Positions 7,313 to 14,318 of a stretch of DNA of 15,503 nt are shown one piece after another. A program made the translations under genes and the position numbers. The number at the start of each line of letters is the position of its first letter. Within the stretch, counting starts at the first letter, position 1. Under the pieces are notes generated by a model. That model was not told the origin of the DNA. It searched no databases and saw nothing but the letters and a program-made list of their open reading frames with translations. The stretch covers positions 1 to 15,503 of the forward strand of contig JAGMES010000099.1 in assembly GCA_023128035.1 (NCBI GenBank). Direction: 5' to 3'. This DNA comes from Halanaerobiales bacterium. GTDB lineage: Bacteria; Bacillota_F; Halanaerobiia; DY22613.

Positions 7313-8029
7313 CTAGCAAGAAATTTCTCTGTTAGTCGTTTTTAAGTTTTCTCGTTTAAACACCCCATAATATGCAATAAATGCTGCCGCCAAATATGCT
7401 ACGGTTTTTGGAATCATAAGCGCTCCAATAATAGGAGTTTTATGTGCAAATAATACAACTGGAGTATAAAAACCAAACGAAATTAAAATCATAATACCAA
7501 TCCACTTAAATGTTTTATCTTTTGCTTTTAAGGCACTACTTAAAATGAGATAATCAGCACCCAATCCTAAAATCCAGAAAGGTATATTTCTATATATTGC
7601 CCAATCAAACGGTGCACTCATACTTCCCCATTGATTACCTGGTAATGCTAAAATTATTAATCTAATCAGTGCACAACCAAATAATAAATAAGTAAAGTTA
7701 TTAAATTTCTTATCAAAACGAAGCTTCCAAACAATTATAAAAAAACAATAGAATATTGTAAGTGTCACGGAAGTTGCAAATTTACCCATTCCCACAAATA
7801 AAGCATTAGCTGCAATTCCACCTTTTAAATATGCTATCACTCTAAAACCAACATGACCAGTATCACCTATTGCTAATAAAGCAAAAGTCCATGCAACTGT
7901 TTTAGTAAATCTTATATTCTTTGAATCTAAACTATTAAACATTTTATATACAAGACCCCATAAAAAAACCATATAAGCAATATTAAATACCATTTCAAAA
8001 ATATCTTTTATCTCCATATTTATCATCAC
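7313..8029 (-). CDS. Seven-helix integral membrane protein of unknown function
   Basis: The product has 238 residues (237 if it starts at the next codon) and seven predicted transmembrane helices at about 11-30, 43-68, 74-101, 111-130, 147-167, 176-196 and 202-224. I do not recognise the family. Unusual polar residues sit in or near helices: D56, H59 and R63 in helix 2 (AIGDTGHVGFR), R123 in helix 4, D159 in helix 5, H196 at the end of helix 6 and K208 in helix 7. Such residues suggest transport, sensing or cofactor binding rather than a pure anchor. The GTG start (8029) overlaps the MarR stop as GTGA, with AAGGAG 5 nt upstream; ATG at 8026 is an alternative. This translational coupling marks it as the target gene of the MarR repressor. 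Its ligand may be the signal sensed by MarR, but that is inference. Confidence 0.85.
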   Translation of the reverse strand: MMINMEIKDIFEMVFNIAYMVFLWGLVYKMFNSLDSKNIRFTKTVAWTFALLAIGDTGHVGFRVIAYLKGGIAANALFVGMGKFATSVTLTIFYCFFIIVWKLRFDKKFNNFTYLLFGCALIRLIILALPGNQWGSMSAPFDWAIYRNIPFWILGLGADYLILSSALKAKDKTFKWIGIMILISFGFYTPVVLFAHKTPIIGALMIPKTVAYLAAAFIAYYGVFKRENLKTTNREISC

Positions 8030-8481
8030 TCTCTCTCCTTTTCTTTTATCTGCATCAAAGATGCCTTGATTTCCTTTAAACCTTCAATCATTTCCTCTAC
8101 CCGATTATCAGAAAGCCCTGCTACCACACTTCCGATCTCCTGTCTCACTTTCATTCTAATTTGTTGCATTTGCTCAATGGCTGTTTCTGTTAAATAAATA
8201 CGCAAAATTCGCTGATCAGAAGGATCTGGTCTTTTTTCAACCCACCCTTGTTGACTGAGCTCCACTATAGTCTTAGAAACGTGTGATTTAGCAATACTTG
8301 CTCTCCGGGCAATTTCACTGATTATAATACCAGGATTCCGCTTGATCTGTCCGATAATGAGCATAGTTGAGATAGTGAAATTATACTCCATGAACACTTT
8401 TCTCATATGTTCCTCAAACCCTTTATTCACTTCATGGAGCAAATCTAACAATATTTCTTGTTGTAATGACGTAACACTCAC
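8026..8481 (-). CDS. MarR family transcriptional regulator
   Basis: This 151-residue protein has the normal length and layout of a MarR dimeric winged-helix repressor: N-terminal dimerisation helices (LLDLLHEVNKGFEEHMRKVF), helix-turn-helix (IISEIARRASIAKSHVSKTIVELSQQGWVEKR), the wing RPDPSDQRILRIYLT with the conserved D-R pair, and a C-terminal dimerisation helix. MarR proteins release DNA on binding small, often phenolic or toxic, molecules. The GTG start (8481) has GAGGGG directly abutting it, an unusually short spacing; no better in-frame start is near. It is the first gene of a two-gene operon with the seven-helix protein and almost certainly binds the palindrome at 8517-8556, thus repressing itself. 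The ligand is unknown. Confidence 0.93.
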   Translation of the reverse strand: MSVTSLQQEILLDLLHEVNKGFEEHMRKVFMEYNFTISTMLIIGQIKRNPGIIISEIARRASIAKSHVSKTIVELSQQGWVEKRPDPSDQRILRIYLTETAIEQMQQIRMKVRQEIGSVVAGLSDNRVEEMIEGLKEIKASLMQIKEKERE

Positions 8482-8516
8482 CCCCTCATTATTAACAAAG
8501 TAATTCTTATAAAATA

Positions 8517-8556
8517 ATAATTGTTCTATAAAGAACGTTCTTTATAGAACAATTAT
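8517..8556. promoter_or_regulatory. Perfect 40-bp palindromic operator, probably for the MarR protein
   Basis: The sequence is perfectly self-complementary from 8517 to 8556, with its centre between 8536 and 8537. It consists of two abutting copies of GTTCT-N4-AGAAC, each a MarR-sized site, flanked by symmetric AT bases. It begins within the -10 hexamer and covers the expected transcription start and early leader, so a bound repressor would block the promoter. Confidence 0.85.
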
Positions 8557-8580
8557 ACACCCTATTATCAAAACCGTCAA
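8552..8580 (-). promoter_or_regulatory. Sigma-A promoter of the MarR operon
   Basis: TTGACG (8580-8575) and TATAAT (8557-8552) are separated by exactly 17 bp on the minus strand, and the bases before the -10 include TG. It is close to consensus and overlaps the start of the 40-bp palindrome. The leader to the GTG at 8481 would be about 65 nt. Confidence 0.8.
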
Positions 8581-8635
8581 GTCCTTCGAGACTATCTTAA
8601 TAATCAAATGAATTAATATCCAAAATCGCCTAAAT

Positions 8636-8674
8636 AAAAAACAAGCATAGATATTTTATCTATGCTTGTTTTTT
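8636..8674 (-). terminator. Rho-independent terminator of deoD
   Basis: A perfect 18-bp stem (8636-8653 with 8657-8674; core CAAGCATAGATA) encloses a 3-nt loop and has T-runs on both strands, so it could work in both directions. It lies 46 bp after the deoD stop and upstream of the MarR promoter. Confidence 0.88.
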
Positions 8675-8719
8675 ACTCTAAAGTAACCAGAGAGTTAATT
8701 TTTTTAATTAAATTTTTCA

Positions 8720-9421
8720 TCACTCAGCTAACTCTAAAGCTATTTCTATCATATCAGTAAATGTTTTTTCTCTTTCTTCAGAAGTAGTAAGTTCACCAGA
8801 TACTAAAGAATCACTCACTGTTAAGATCGATAAAGCATTTACTTTAAATTTTGCAGCTAAAGTGTACAGTTCCGCTGTTTCCATTTCTACAGCCAATACT
8901 CCAAATTTGCTCCAAAGTTTCCAAGCCTCTGTGTCATCATTGTAGAAAAGATCAGCACTAAAAACATTCCCCGCCTTTACATTAACCCCTTTGCTTATCG
9001 CTACATCATATGCCTTTTTAAGAAGTTTAAAACTTGCAGTAGGAGCATAATCTTTTCCATTAAATCTCAACTCATTTAGCTTAGAATCAGTTGATGCACT
9101 CATTGCCAAAATAATATCTCGCACTTTTACATCTTCCTGCATACCACCACAGGAACCCACTCTTATTAAATTTTCTACACCATAACTAGAAATTAATTCA
9201 TTTACGTAAATCGAAAGAGAAGGTAAGCCCATACCGGTTCCTTGAACCGAAACTCTTTTACCTTTATAAGTACCTGTAAAACCATACATTCCTCTTACTT
9301 TGTTGTAGCAAACATAATCTTCTAGAAAATTTTCAGCAATAAACTTTGCTCTAAGAGGATCTCCAGGTAACAATATCGTCTTTGCGATTTCACCTTGTTT
9401 TGCTTCAATATGAATACTCAT
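8720..9421 (-). CDS. deoD: Purine nucleoside phosphorylase, DeoD type
   Basis: This 233-residue cytoplasmic enzyme splits purine (deoxy)nucleosides with phosphate into free base and (deoxy)ribose 1-phosphate in purine salvage. It matches the hexameric bacterial type in length and residues: H4, LLPGDPLR (17-24; phosphate-binding G20 and R24), R43, RVGSCGG (87-93), VEMETAELY (178-186; ribose binding) and SDSL with catalytic D204, plus R217. The frame is open 13 codons further upstream, but ATG 9421 gives the family N-terminus [14 protein letters not shown], and a G-rich ribosome site (AGTGGGGGGG) ends 7 nt before it. The run of seven G is unusual for a ribosome site. It is followed by a strong terminator. 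Upstream on the same strand is the XRE regulator, with no evident functional link. Confidence 0.96.
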   Translation of the reverse strand: MSIHIEAKQGEIAKTILLPGDPLRAKFIAENFLEDYVCYNKVRGMYGFTGTYKGKRVSVQGTGMGLPSLSIYVNELISSYGVENLIRVGSCGGMQEDVKVRDIILAMSASTDSKLNELRFNGKDYAPTASFKLLKKAYDVAISKGVNVKAGNVFSADLFYNDDTEAWKLWSKFGVLAVEMETAELYTLAAKFKVNALSILTVSDSLVSGELTTSEEREKTFTDMIEIALELAE

Positions 9422-9593
9422 TTTCAAACCCCCCCACTTAAAGAATGTTTTCCATTTCAAAATCGTTGATAAAAAAGAACAAGTATATAAACTATTAGCT
9501 AAAACTTTAAGATTTCCTTCTTGCGGTTGATATTTTATCGTTTAAATGTTATATCAGTCCTCTGTACATAAATTCCATTACAACTTCAACAAA

Positions 9594-9917
9594 TTAACTA
9601 TAATGCTTCTCCAAAATTTCAACAATTCGCTCCAGATACCCATTCATTTTCTCAAATTGATTAGAAATATTTTCTAACACCTTTTCTTTTTCACCGCTTA
9701 CATAAGATTCTTCCATGAAACACGAGATAGATTGGTCTAAAATTTGAGCTATTTTATTTATTTTAGCTACAGGCAAAGGTTTATCTCCTGATTCATAGTA
9801 CGAATAAGCAGGTTGACTAATACCCAATAGTTTAGCCATCTCTCCCTGAGTATGTCCTGCCTCCTTACGGGCCAGAGCAATTCGTTTCTTAATAGTTTGT
9901 AAATCATTTTGACACAT
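9594..9917 (-). CDS. XRE family helix-turn-helix repressor
   Basis: This 107-residue DNA-binding protein has a phage-repressor-type HTH at about residues 8-64: KKRIALARKEAGHTQGEMAKLLGISQPAYSYYESG, then KPLPVAKINKIAQILDQSI. The C-terminal part (residues 75-106) is helical and charged, probably a coiled coil for dimerisation. The ATG follows AAAGGAGGAGA, a strong ribosome site. The promoter is a perfect consensus (9970-9998), with GTTATAA-like repeats in the leader suggesting autoregulation. It is divergent from the LysM-VanY peptidase gene, with a 267-bp shared upstream region, so it may also control that gene; this is inferred from position alone. No phage genes are nearby. Confidence 0.9.
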   Translation of the reverse strand: MCQNDLQTIKKRIALARKEAGHTQGEMAKLLGISQPAYSYYESGDKPLPVAKINKIAQILDQSISCFMEESYVSGEKEKVLENISNQFEKMNGYLERIVEILEKHYS

Positions 9918-9938
9918 TGTATTCTCCTCCTTTGATGT

Positions 9939-9977
9939 AATATAACTATATATAAGTATTTATAACCTTATTATAAC
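9939..9977 (-). repeat. Three GTTATAA-like direct repeats over the XRE promoter and leader
   Basis: On the minus strand GTTATAAT (9977-9970), GTTATAAA (9966-9959) and GTTATATT (9946-9939) are spaced 11 and 20 bp apart, near one and two helical turns. The first overlaps the -10. They are candidate operator half-sites, but the region is AT-rich. Confidence 0.4.
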
Positions 9978-9998
9978 TTACAGAAAAACAATTGTCAA
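9970..9998 (-). promoter_or_regulatory. Consensus sigma-A promoter of the XRE gene
   Basis: TTGACA (9998-9993) and TATAAT (9975-9970) are separated by 17 bp on the minus strand, a perfect match to the consensus. Such a strong promoter normally needs a repressor, which fits an autoregulated XRE gene. Confidence 0.88.
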
Positions 9999-10150
9999 CA
10001 CTCTATTTCTGGTGGTTTAACCTTCAGTAGTTCCTATGAAATTACCACTAACAATTATACGGTTCACCGTGCTTATCTAAATAGAAAATTTTTAAATGAA
10101 CAGTTTTTCACTCCTTCGTATTATATAAATCCAATAGAATAATATATCTC

Positions 10151-10180
10151 TCACCAGCAAACAATAATAACAGGTGGTGA
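10151..10180 (+). promoter_or_regulatory. Possible hairpin masking the ribosome site of the LysM-VanY gene
   Basis: TCACCA (10151-10156) can pair fully with TGGTGA (10175-10180), which is part of the AGGTGGTGAT ribosome site, leaving an 18-nt loop. The stem is short, so this is only a suggestion. I found no convincing plus-strand promoter between 9998 and 10150. Confidence 0.25.
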
Positions 10181-10184
10181 TAAT

Positions 10185-11495
10185 ATGAAATGGTTTACTG
10201 GTCATAAAATAATCAAAGATCAGGATGGTTATATAGTTGTATTATTTTTGGATCAACAATTAAGTGAATTTTCACAAGAATTTTATGAAACACAAAAAGG
10301 AAAAGAAGAAAACTTAAAAAAAGGAATCCAAGAATATATTGCAGAGAAGTTACCGATTCTTAAAGTAAAGACAGTTAAGATTATGCTTGGTTCATTACTA
10401 ATAGCTTCACTTCCTTTGAGTTCTATTAATGCTTCAGCTAGCACAGCCCTCAATAGAAACCAGGTACAAGCTTATACGACTACATATACAGTTAAATCTG
10501 GTGATACCCTTTTCAAAATTGCAAACAAATTCGACACAACCGTTGCTCAATTAAAATCAATCAATGGATTAACCGGTAATCTAATCTACATAGGACAACT
10601 ATTAAAGATTTCACCACAGCAACAAGATACTTATACTGTGAAGCCAGGAGATTCGTTATTTAATATTGCAAACCAATTTGGCACAACAGTCGCTCAATTA
10701 AAATCAATCAATGGATTAACCAGTAATCTAATCTATGTAGGGCAGCACTTAAAAATTTCAAAACAACAACAGAGTACATATATTGTGAAGCCAGGAGACA
10801 CATTATTTAATATTGCAAGACAATACAATATAACGATCGAACAATTGAAGATTGTCAACTTAGTAACCAATAATACGATTTATATTGGACAAACTTTACG
10901 TATTCCAAATAAAGATAACATCATTCCGTCTAACCCACGCAATGCTTTAGTATTAGTGAATAAAAAAAATAACCTACCTTCAGATTATGTTCCAGAAAAT
11001 CTTGTGGTACCAAATGTTCCATTTCCTTTTAAAGAATTTAATCCTAAAAAATTGATGAGGCAAGATGCTGCATTAGCTCTTGAAGAACTGTTTGGAAAAG
11101 CAAAGCAGAATAACATTGACTTGTATGCCACTTCTGGTTATCGTTCATATGAACGTCAAGAAGCAATATTTACTGCAAATGTTATGACATATGGAACGGA
11201 AAGAGCCAATCAATTTAGTGCCAAACCAGGAGAAAGTGAGCATCAAACTGGACTTGCAATGGATGTGACCAGTCCAACAGTAAATTTCCATTTAACACAA
11301 TATTTTGGAGAAACAAAAGAAGGAAAATGGCTTGAAGAGAATGCTCATCAATTTGGATTTATTATACGTTATTTAAAAGGAAAAGAGCACATTACAGGAT
11401 ATCAATATGAACCATGGCATCTTCGTTATGTTGGGATAGAGAATGCAAAAAAGATTGCGTATCAAAACATAACATTAGAAGAATACTTAAGTTAA
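10185..11495 (+). CDS. LysM-repeat VanY-type D-Ala-D-Ala carboxypeptidase
   Basis: The product has 436 residues. Residues 1-62 form a charged, presumably cytoplasmic segment ([21 protein letters not shown]...). Residues 63-87 are signal-like ([18 protein letters not shown], then INASAS). Three LysM peptidoglycan-binding repeats lie at about 100-143, 149-192 and 198-241, in strict 49-residue steps. A VanY/M15 peptidase domain covers 255-430, with SGYRSYERQ (317-325), [10 protein letters not shown] (351-360; zinc ligands H353 and D360) and EPWHLRYVG (409-417; E409 catalytic, H412 zinc). It should bind the wall and trim D-Ala from peptidoglycan stem peptides. The ATG follows AGGTGGTGAT (10172-10181), so the long N-terminus is real. 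It is monocistronic, with a terminator directly behind. A sporulation or germination role is possible but not shown. Confidence 0.93.
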   Translation: MKWFTGHKIIKDQDGYIVVLFLDQQLSEFSQEFYETQKGKEENLKKGIQEYIAEKLPILKVKTVKIMLGSLLIASLPLSSINASASTALNRNQVQAYTTTYTVKSGDTLFKIANKFDTTVAQLKSINGLTGNLIYIGQLLKISPQQQDTYTVKPGDSLFNIANQFGTTVAQLKSINGLTSNLIYVGQHLKISKQQQSTYIVKPGDTLFNIARQYNITIEQLKIVNLVTNNTIYIGQTLRIPNKDNIIPSNPRNALVLVNKKNNLPSDYVPENLVVPNVPFPFKEFNPKKLMRQDAALALEELFGKAKQNNIDLYATSGYRSYERQEAIFTANVMTYGTERANQFSAKPGESEHQTGLAMDVTSPTVNFHLTQYFGETKEGKWLEENAHQFGFIIRYLKGKEHITGYQYEPWHLRYVGIENAKKIAYQNITLEEYLS

Positions 11496-11499
11496 ACTT

Positions 11500-11537
11500 A
11501 AAAAGACTCTCAAGAAAATTCCTTGAGAGTCTTTTTT
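11500..11537 (+). terminator. Rho-independent terminator of the LysM-VanY gene
   Basis: AAAAGACTCTCAAG (11501-11514) pairs perfectly with CTTGAGAGTCTTTT (11522-11535) around a 7-nt loop, followed by further T. It begins 5 bp after the stop codon. Confidence 0.93.
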
Positions 11538-11549
11538 GTCTTCATTCCG

Positions 11550-11733
11550 CTAGTCTATATTATCATTTACATACTTCACAATATTATCAACTTGATTATC
11601 CTTTAATCCTAAGTCATAAGAGAAATTTTAACATATTTATTTTGATGTCTCTATGATAAACTCCTTCTTCTAAGGAAAATCCTAAATCACTCAAGCAATG
11701 ATTTATTCTATCAGCAAATTCTCTCCGATTCAT
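11550..11733 (-). pseudogene. Small frameshifted gene of unknown function
   Basis: From ATG 11733 the frame reads MNRREFADRINHCLSDLGFS, then LEEGVYHRDIKINMLKF, and stops. One frame over, directly after a stop, the reading SYDLGLKDNQVDNIVKYVND followed by NID continues to TAG at 11550. Removing one T from the TTT near 11625 joins them into a 61-residue protein of regular composition, so a one-base insertion appears to have broken the gene. AAGGG lies only 1 nt before the ATG, so the original start may also be lost. I do not recognise the family. It lies between terminators of the flanking genes. Confidence 0.45.
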
Positions 11734-11765
11734 CCCTTCTGATGGAATGAAAAGGAAATATCAAG

Positions 11766-11811
11766 AAAGCCCTGAGTATGTAAAATTTACACATTCATCA
11801 GGGCTTTTTCT
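11766..11811 (+). terminator. Hairpin terminator between the pseudogene and phoU
   Basis: AAAGCCCTGA (11766-11775) pairs with TCAGGGCTTT (11798-11807), with extra pairing inside (ATGT with ACAT). The plus strand continues TTTTTC, so it works best against plus-strand transcription, but it could also stop phoU read-through. Confidence 0.65.
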
Positions 11812-11824
11812 TAATAAGTTTTCC

Positions 11825-11871
11825 TCATCTAAAAATAAAAGGTATATGCACATTTACACATACCTTTTATT
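11825..11871 (-). terminator. Rho-independent terminator of the pst-phoU cluster
   Basis: AATAAAAGGTA (11834-11844) pairs with TACCTTTTATT (11861-11871). On the minus strand the stem ends in TTTTATTTTT. It begins directly after the phoU stop (11875-11873). Confidence 0.85.
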
Positions 11872-11872
11872 C

Positions 11873-12523
11873 TTAGAAATTTTCTCGATTGCCTGTTTCC
11901 ATATAAATTACTCTCTCACAAATATTTGTTGCATGATCAGCAATTCTTTCAAGATAACGACCAACAAACAATAAATAAGTTGCTTGATTTATTATAGTTG
12001 GATCAGCCATCATAAATGTCAGCAATTCGCGAAATATTTGATCATTCAAAATATCTACTTCTTCATCCTGTTTAGCTGTCTCTCGTGCTAAATTTGGGTC
12101 TTGATTAACAAAAGCATTTAAACTCTGGTGTACCATTAACCGAGCTAAATCTGCCATGCGAGGAATATCAATTAATGGTTTGATTAAAGGTTCTTCCCCA
12201 ATCTTCTGCACAATCCGAGCAATATTACAGGCATTATCACCGATTCTTTCTAAATCCGTAATGATCTTAGTAATCATTCCAATAGTACGCAAATCTTTAG
12301 CAACTGGTTGCTGAAGAGCAATTAAGCGAATACACTTCTCTTCAATCTTTACTTCATACTCGTCAATTCGCTCATCTTCTTCATTAACAAGTTTTGCAAC
12401 CTCCAAATTTTGCTCAGCTAATGCTTTAACTGCTTTATGAATAGCTTCTTCCACATATGAACCCATTTTTAGCATTTCTTCTTTTAATGCTTTGAGTTCT
12501 TCATCAAAACTTCTACGTGGCAC
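11873..12523 (-). CDS. phoU: Phosphate signalling regulator PhoU
   Basis: This 216-residue cytoplasmic protein consists of two three-helix PhoU domains. Each ends in the characteristic metal/PstB-interaction motif: ITDLERIGDNACNIAR in the first and YLERIADHATNICERV in the second. PhoU couples the Pst transporter to the PhoR-PhoP two-component system and restrains phosphate uptake. The frame is open far upstream into pstB, but GTG 12523 is chosen: AAGGAG ends 8 nt before it, and VPRRSFDEELKALKEEMLKMG matches the normal PhoU N-terminus and length. ATG 12580, with AGGTGA upstream, is an alternative that would give 235 residues. It is the last gene of the cluster and has its own promoter-like element at 12606-12646. 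Confidence 0.94.
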   Translation of the reverse strand: MPRRSFDEELKALKEEMLKMGSYVEEAIHKAVKALAEQNLEVAKLVNEEDERIDEYEVKIEEKCIRLIALQQPVAKDLRTIGMITKIITDLERIGDNACNIARIVQKIGEEPLIKPLIDIPRMADLARLMVHQSLNAFVNQDPNLARETAKQDEEVDILNDQIFRELLTFMMADPTIINQATYLLFVGRYLERIADHATNICERVIYMETGNRENF

Positions 12524-12605
12524 TATACTCACTCCTTCCCACATGTCCACTTTATTTACAGGTTCTTGATCTTTTGCCATAAATCTATTCACCTGCTTTA
12601 TAAAC

Positions 12606-12634
12606 ATTATATCACATTCTCTACGTTTTTTTAA
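12606..12634 (-). promoter_or_regulatory. Internal promoter in front of phoU
   Basis: On the minus strand a TG-extended TATAAT (TGATATAAT, -10 at 12611-12606) stands 17 bp from TTAAAA (12634-12629). It lies just after the pstB stop codon and would let phoU be expressed separately from the transporter genes. Confidence 0.6.
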
Positions 12635-12646
12635 CCTTTTCTTAAC
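12630..12646 (-). promoter_or_regulatory. PhoP-box-like direct repeat
   Basis: GTTAAG (12646-12641) and GTTAAA (12635-12630) are direct repeats 11 bp apart, overlapping the -35 of the internal promoter. The PhoP box of Bacillus is made of TTAACA-like repeats with 11-bp period, so this resembles a Pho regulon site with imperfect hexamers. Confidence 0.4.
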
Positions 12647-12650
12647 ATTT

Positions 12651-13424
12651 TTATCCAAAACGACCAGTAATGTAATCCTCAGTTCTCTGATCTGCTGGTC
12701 TTTCAAAAATCACCCCCGTCTCGTTATATTCTACAATCTCTCCCATTAAGAAAAAAGCTGTATAATCAGAAACACGAGCTGCTTGCTGCATGTTATGGGT
12801 TACAATTACTATTGTATAGTTCTCACGTAAAATATCAATCAATTCTTCTATTCTTCCAGTAGCAATAGGGTCTAAAGCAGATGCAGGTTCATCCATTAAA
12901 ATAATCTCTGGTTTTACTGCTAAAGCTCTTGCAATACACAATCTCTGTTGCTGACCACCAGAAAGACCTATAGCAGAATCATGTAGACGATCTTTCACCT
13001 CATCCCATAGCGCACTAGCTTTTAAACTTTCTTCCACAATTCCATCCAATTCATCTCGTTTTTTGATACCATGAATACGTGGACCATAAGCTATATTGTC
13101 GTAAACTGATTTTGGAAATGGATTGGGACGTTGAAAAACCATACCCACACGTTTTCTAAGATCGACTATATCTATATCTTTCTGATATATATCCTGACCA
13201 TCAATTGCTATATTTCCTTTTACACTTGCTCCTTCGATCAGATCATTCATCCGATTTATCGTTCTAAGAAAAGTTGATTTACCACAACCAGACGGACCGA
13301 TCAATGCAGTAACACGATTTTTATAGGCATCAAGTGAGATATTTTTCAAAGCATGAAAACTACCATAGTAAAAATTTAAATTTGACACTTTAATTTTTGT
13401 TATTCCATTATTAGAGATGTTCAT
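12651..13424 (-). CDS. pstB: Phosphate ABC transporter ATP-binding protein PstB
   Basis: This 257-residue ATPase energises phosphate import through PstC-PstA. All ABC motifs are present: Walker [10 protein letters not shown] (43-51), Q-loop [20 protein letters not shown] (Q98; the NPFP-S-YDN stretch is specific to PstB), signature LSGGQQQR (154-161), Walker [14 protein letters not shown] (174-186) and switch H210. The ATG follows GGTGGTGG with normal spacing. It lies 32 bp after pstA on the same strand in the order pstC-pstA-pstB-phoU. The C-terminus ([20 protein letters not shown]) is the usual PstB ending. Confidence 0.97.
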   Translation of the reverse strand: MNISNNGITKIKVSNLNFYYGSFHALKNISLDAYKNRVTALIGPSGCGKSTFLRTINRMNDLIEGASVKGNIAIDGQDIYQKDIDIVDLRKRVGMVFQRPNPFPKSVYDNIAYGPRIHGIKKRDELDGIVEESLKASALWDEVKDRLHDSAIGLSGGQQQRLCIARALAVKPEIILMDEPASALDPIATGRIEELIDILRENYTIVIVTHNMQQAARVSDYTAFFLMGEIVEYNETGVIFERPADQRTEDYITGRFG

Positions 13425-13456
13425 TTTATTCCACCACCTTCAATTTGTTTAACACC

Positions 13457-14317
13457 TTATTTAAATCTCTTCCTAAATCTATACCGAATAATAATAGCAA
13501 TTAAATTCATTAGTAAAACTAGTGTAATCAATACAAGAGCTGTACCATATGCTAGGGGCCGTACTTGCATAATCGAGTGATGCTGAGTAGACATAACATA
13601 TAGATGATATGGTAATGCCATAAACTGACTCTTGATACTGTTGGGCAAAAATGGTAAGAAGAAAGCAGCACCTGTAAAAATAATTGGTGCAGTTTCTCCA
13701 GTAGCCCTGGAAAGTCCTAGAATCGCTCCTGTCATCATGCCTGGAGTTGCTGAGGGTAAAACATTAGTCTTAATGGTCTGCCACTTAGTAGCCCCCAGAG
13801 CTAGTGCTCCTTCTCTGTATGACTTTGGTACTGTCTTCAAAGCTTCCTCACTTGCAGTGATTACTACAGGCAAAGTCATCAATCCCAATGTCATTCCTGC
13901 AGAGAGAAGAGAAAAACCAAACTTCAAAGACTCAACAAATACTGCTACTCCAAATAAACCATATACTATTGAAGGAACCCCTGAAAGATTCCTAATCGCC
14001 ATACGAATAATACGAGTAAGCCTACCCTGCTTTGCATATTCAGTTAGATAAATCGCGGCAGAGATCCCTACAGGGATAGCCAGTAATGCGGTTATAAAAG
14101 TTACATAAATAGTTCCAACAATCGCAGGAAAGATTCCACCTTCAGTCATTCGATTCTTAGGAGCTTTAGTTAAAAACTCCCAACTGATGACACCAAACCC
14201 TTTTGAAAAAATATCAAATAAAATTATACCCAAAATAGCTACCACTACTATCATAGCAAATCTTAATAACCCAAAACCGATTTTTTCATTTACTTCACGC
14301 ATATCCTTTTTTCCCAA
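13457..14317 (-). CDS. pstA: Phosphate ABC transporter permease PstA
   Basis: This 286-residue membrane permease pairs with PstC to form the phosphate channel. It has about six helices (roughly 17-36, 66-90, 113-130, 137-155, 192-222, 257-278). The cytoplasmic EAA loop that docks on PstB is ASEEALKTVPKSYREGALAL (155-174), followed by GATKWQ. SGVPSIVYGLFG (112-123) and LSRATGETAPIIFTGAA (202-218) are typical PstA stretches. The start is TTG 14317, one base after the pstC stop, with AGGAGGTGGAG lying inside the end of pstC, so the two genes are translationally coupled. ATG 14302 is an alternative start without proper spacing. Confidence 0.96.
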   Translation of the reverse strand: MGKKDMREVNEKIGFGLLRFAMIVVVAILGIILFDIFSKGFGVISWEFLTKAPKNRMTEGGIFPAIVGTIYVTFITALLAIPVGISAAIYLTEYAKQGRLTRIIRMAIRNLSGVPSIVYGLFGVAVFVESLKFGFSLLSAGMTLGLMTLPVVITASEEALKTVPKSYREGALALGATKWQTIKTNVLPSATPGMMTGAILGLSRATGETAPIIFTGAAFFLPFLPNSIKSQFMALPYHLYVMSTQHHSIMQVRPLAYGTALVLITLVLLMNLIAIIIRYRFRKRFK

Positions 14318-14318
14318 C

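Noticed and set aside
7313..8029. Rhodopsin-like reading of the seven-helix protein (Lys in helix 7)
   Set aside because: K208 is in a helix-7 position, but the surrounding residues do not match microbial rhodopsin motifs and no retinal genes are nearby.
10490..10910. Regular repeats suggestive of a CRISPR-like array
   Set aside because: The 147-bp repeats are in-frame LysM domains within one coding sequence.
12524..12706. Extended phoU reading frame overlapping pstB
   Set aside because: The extra residues overlap pstB and the internal promoter, and are basic and unlike PhoU; GTG 12523 gives normal length.
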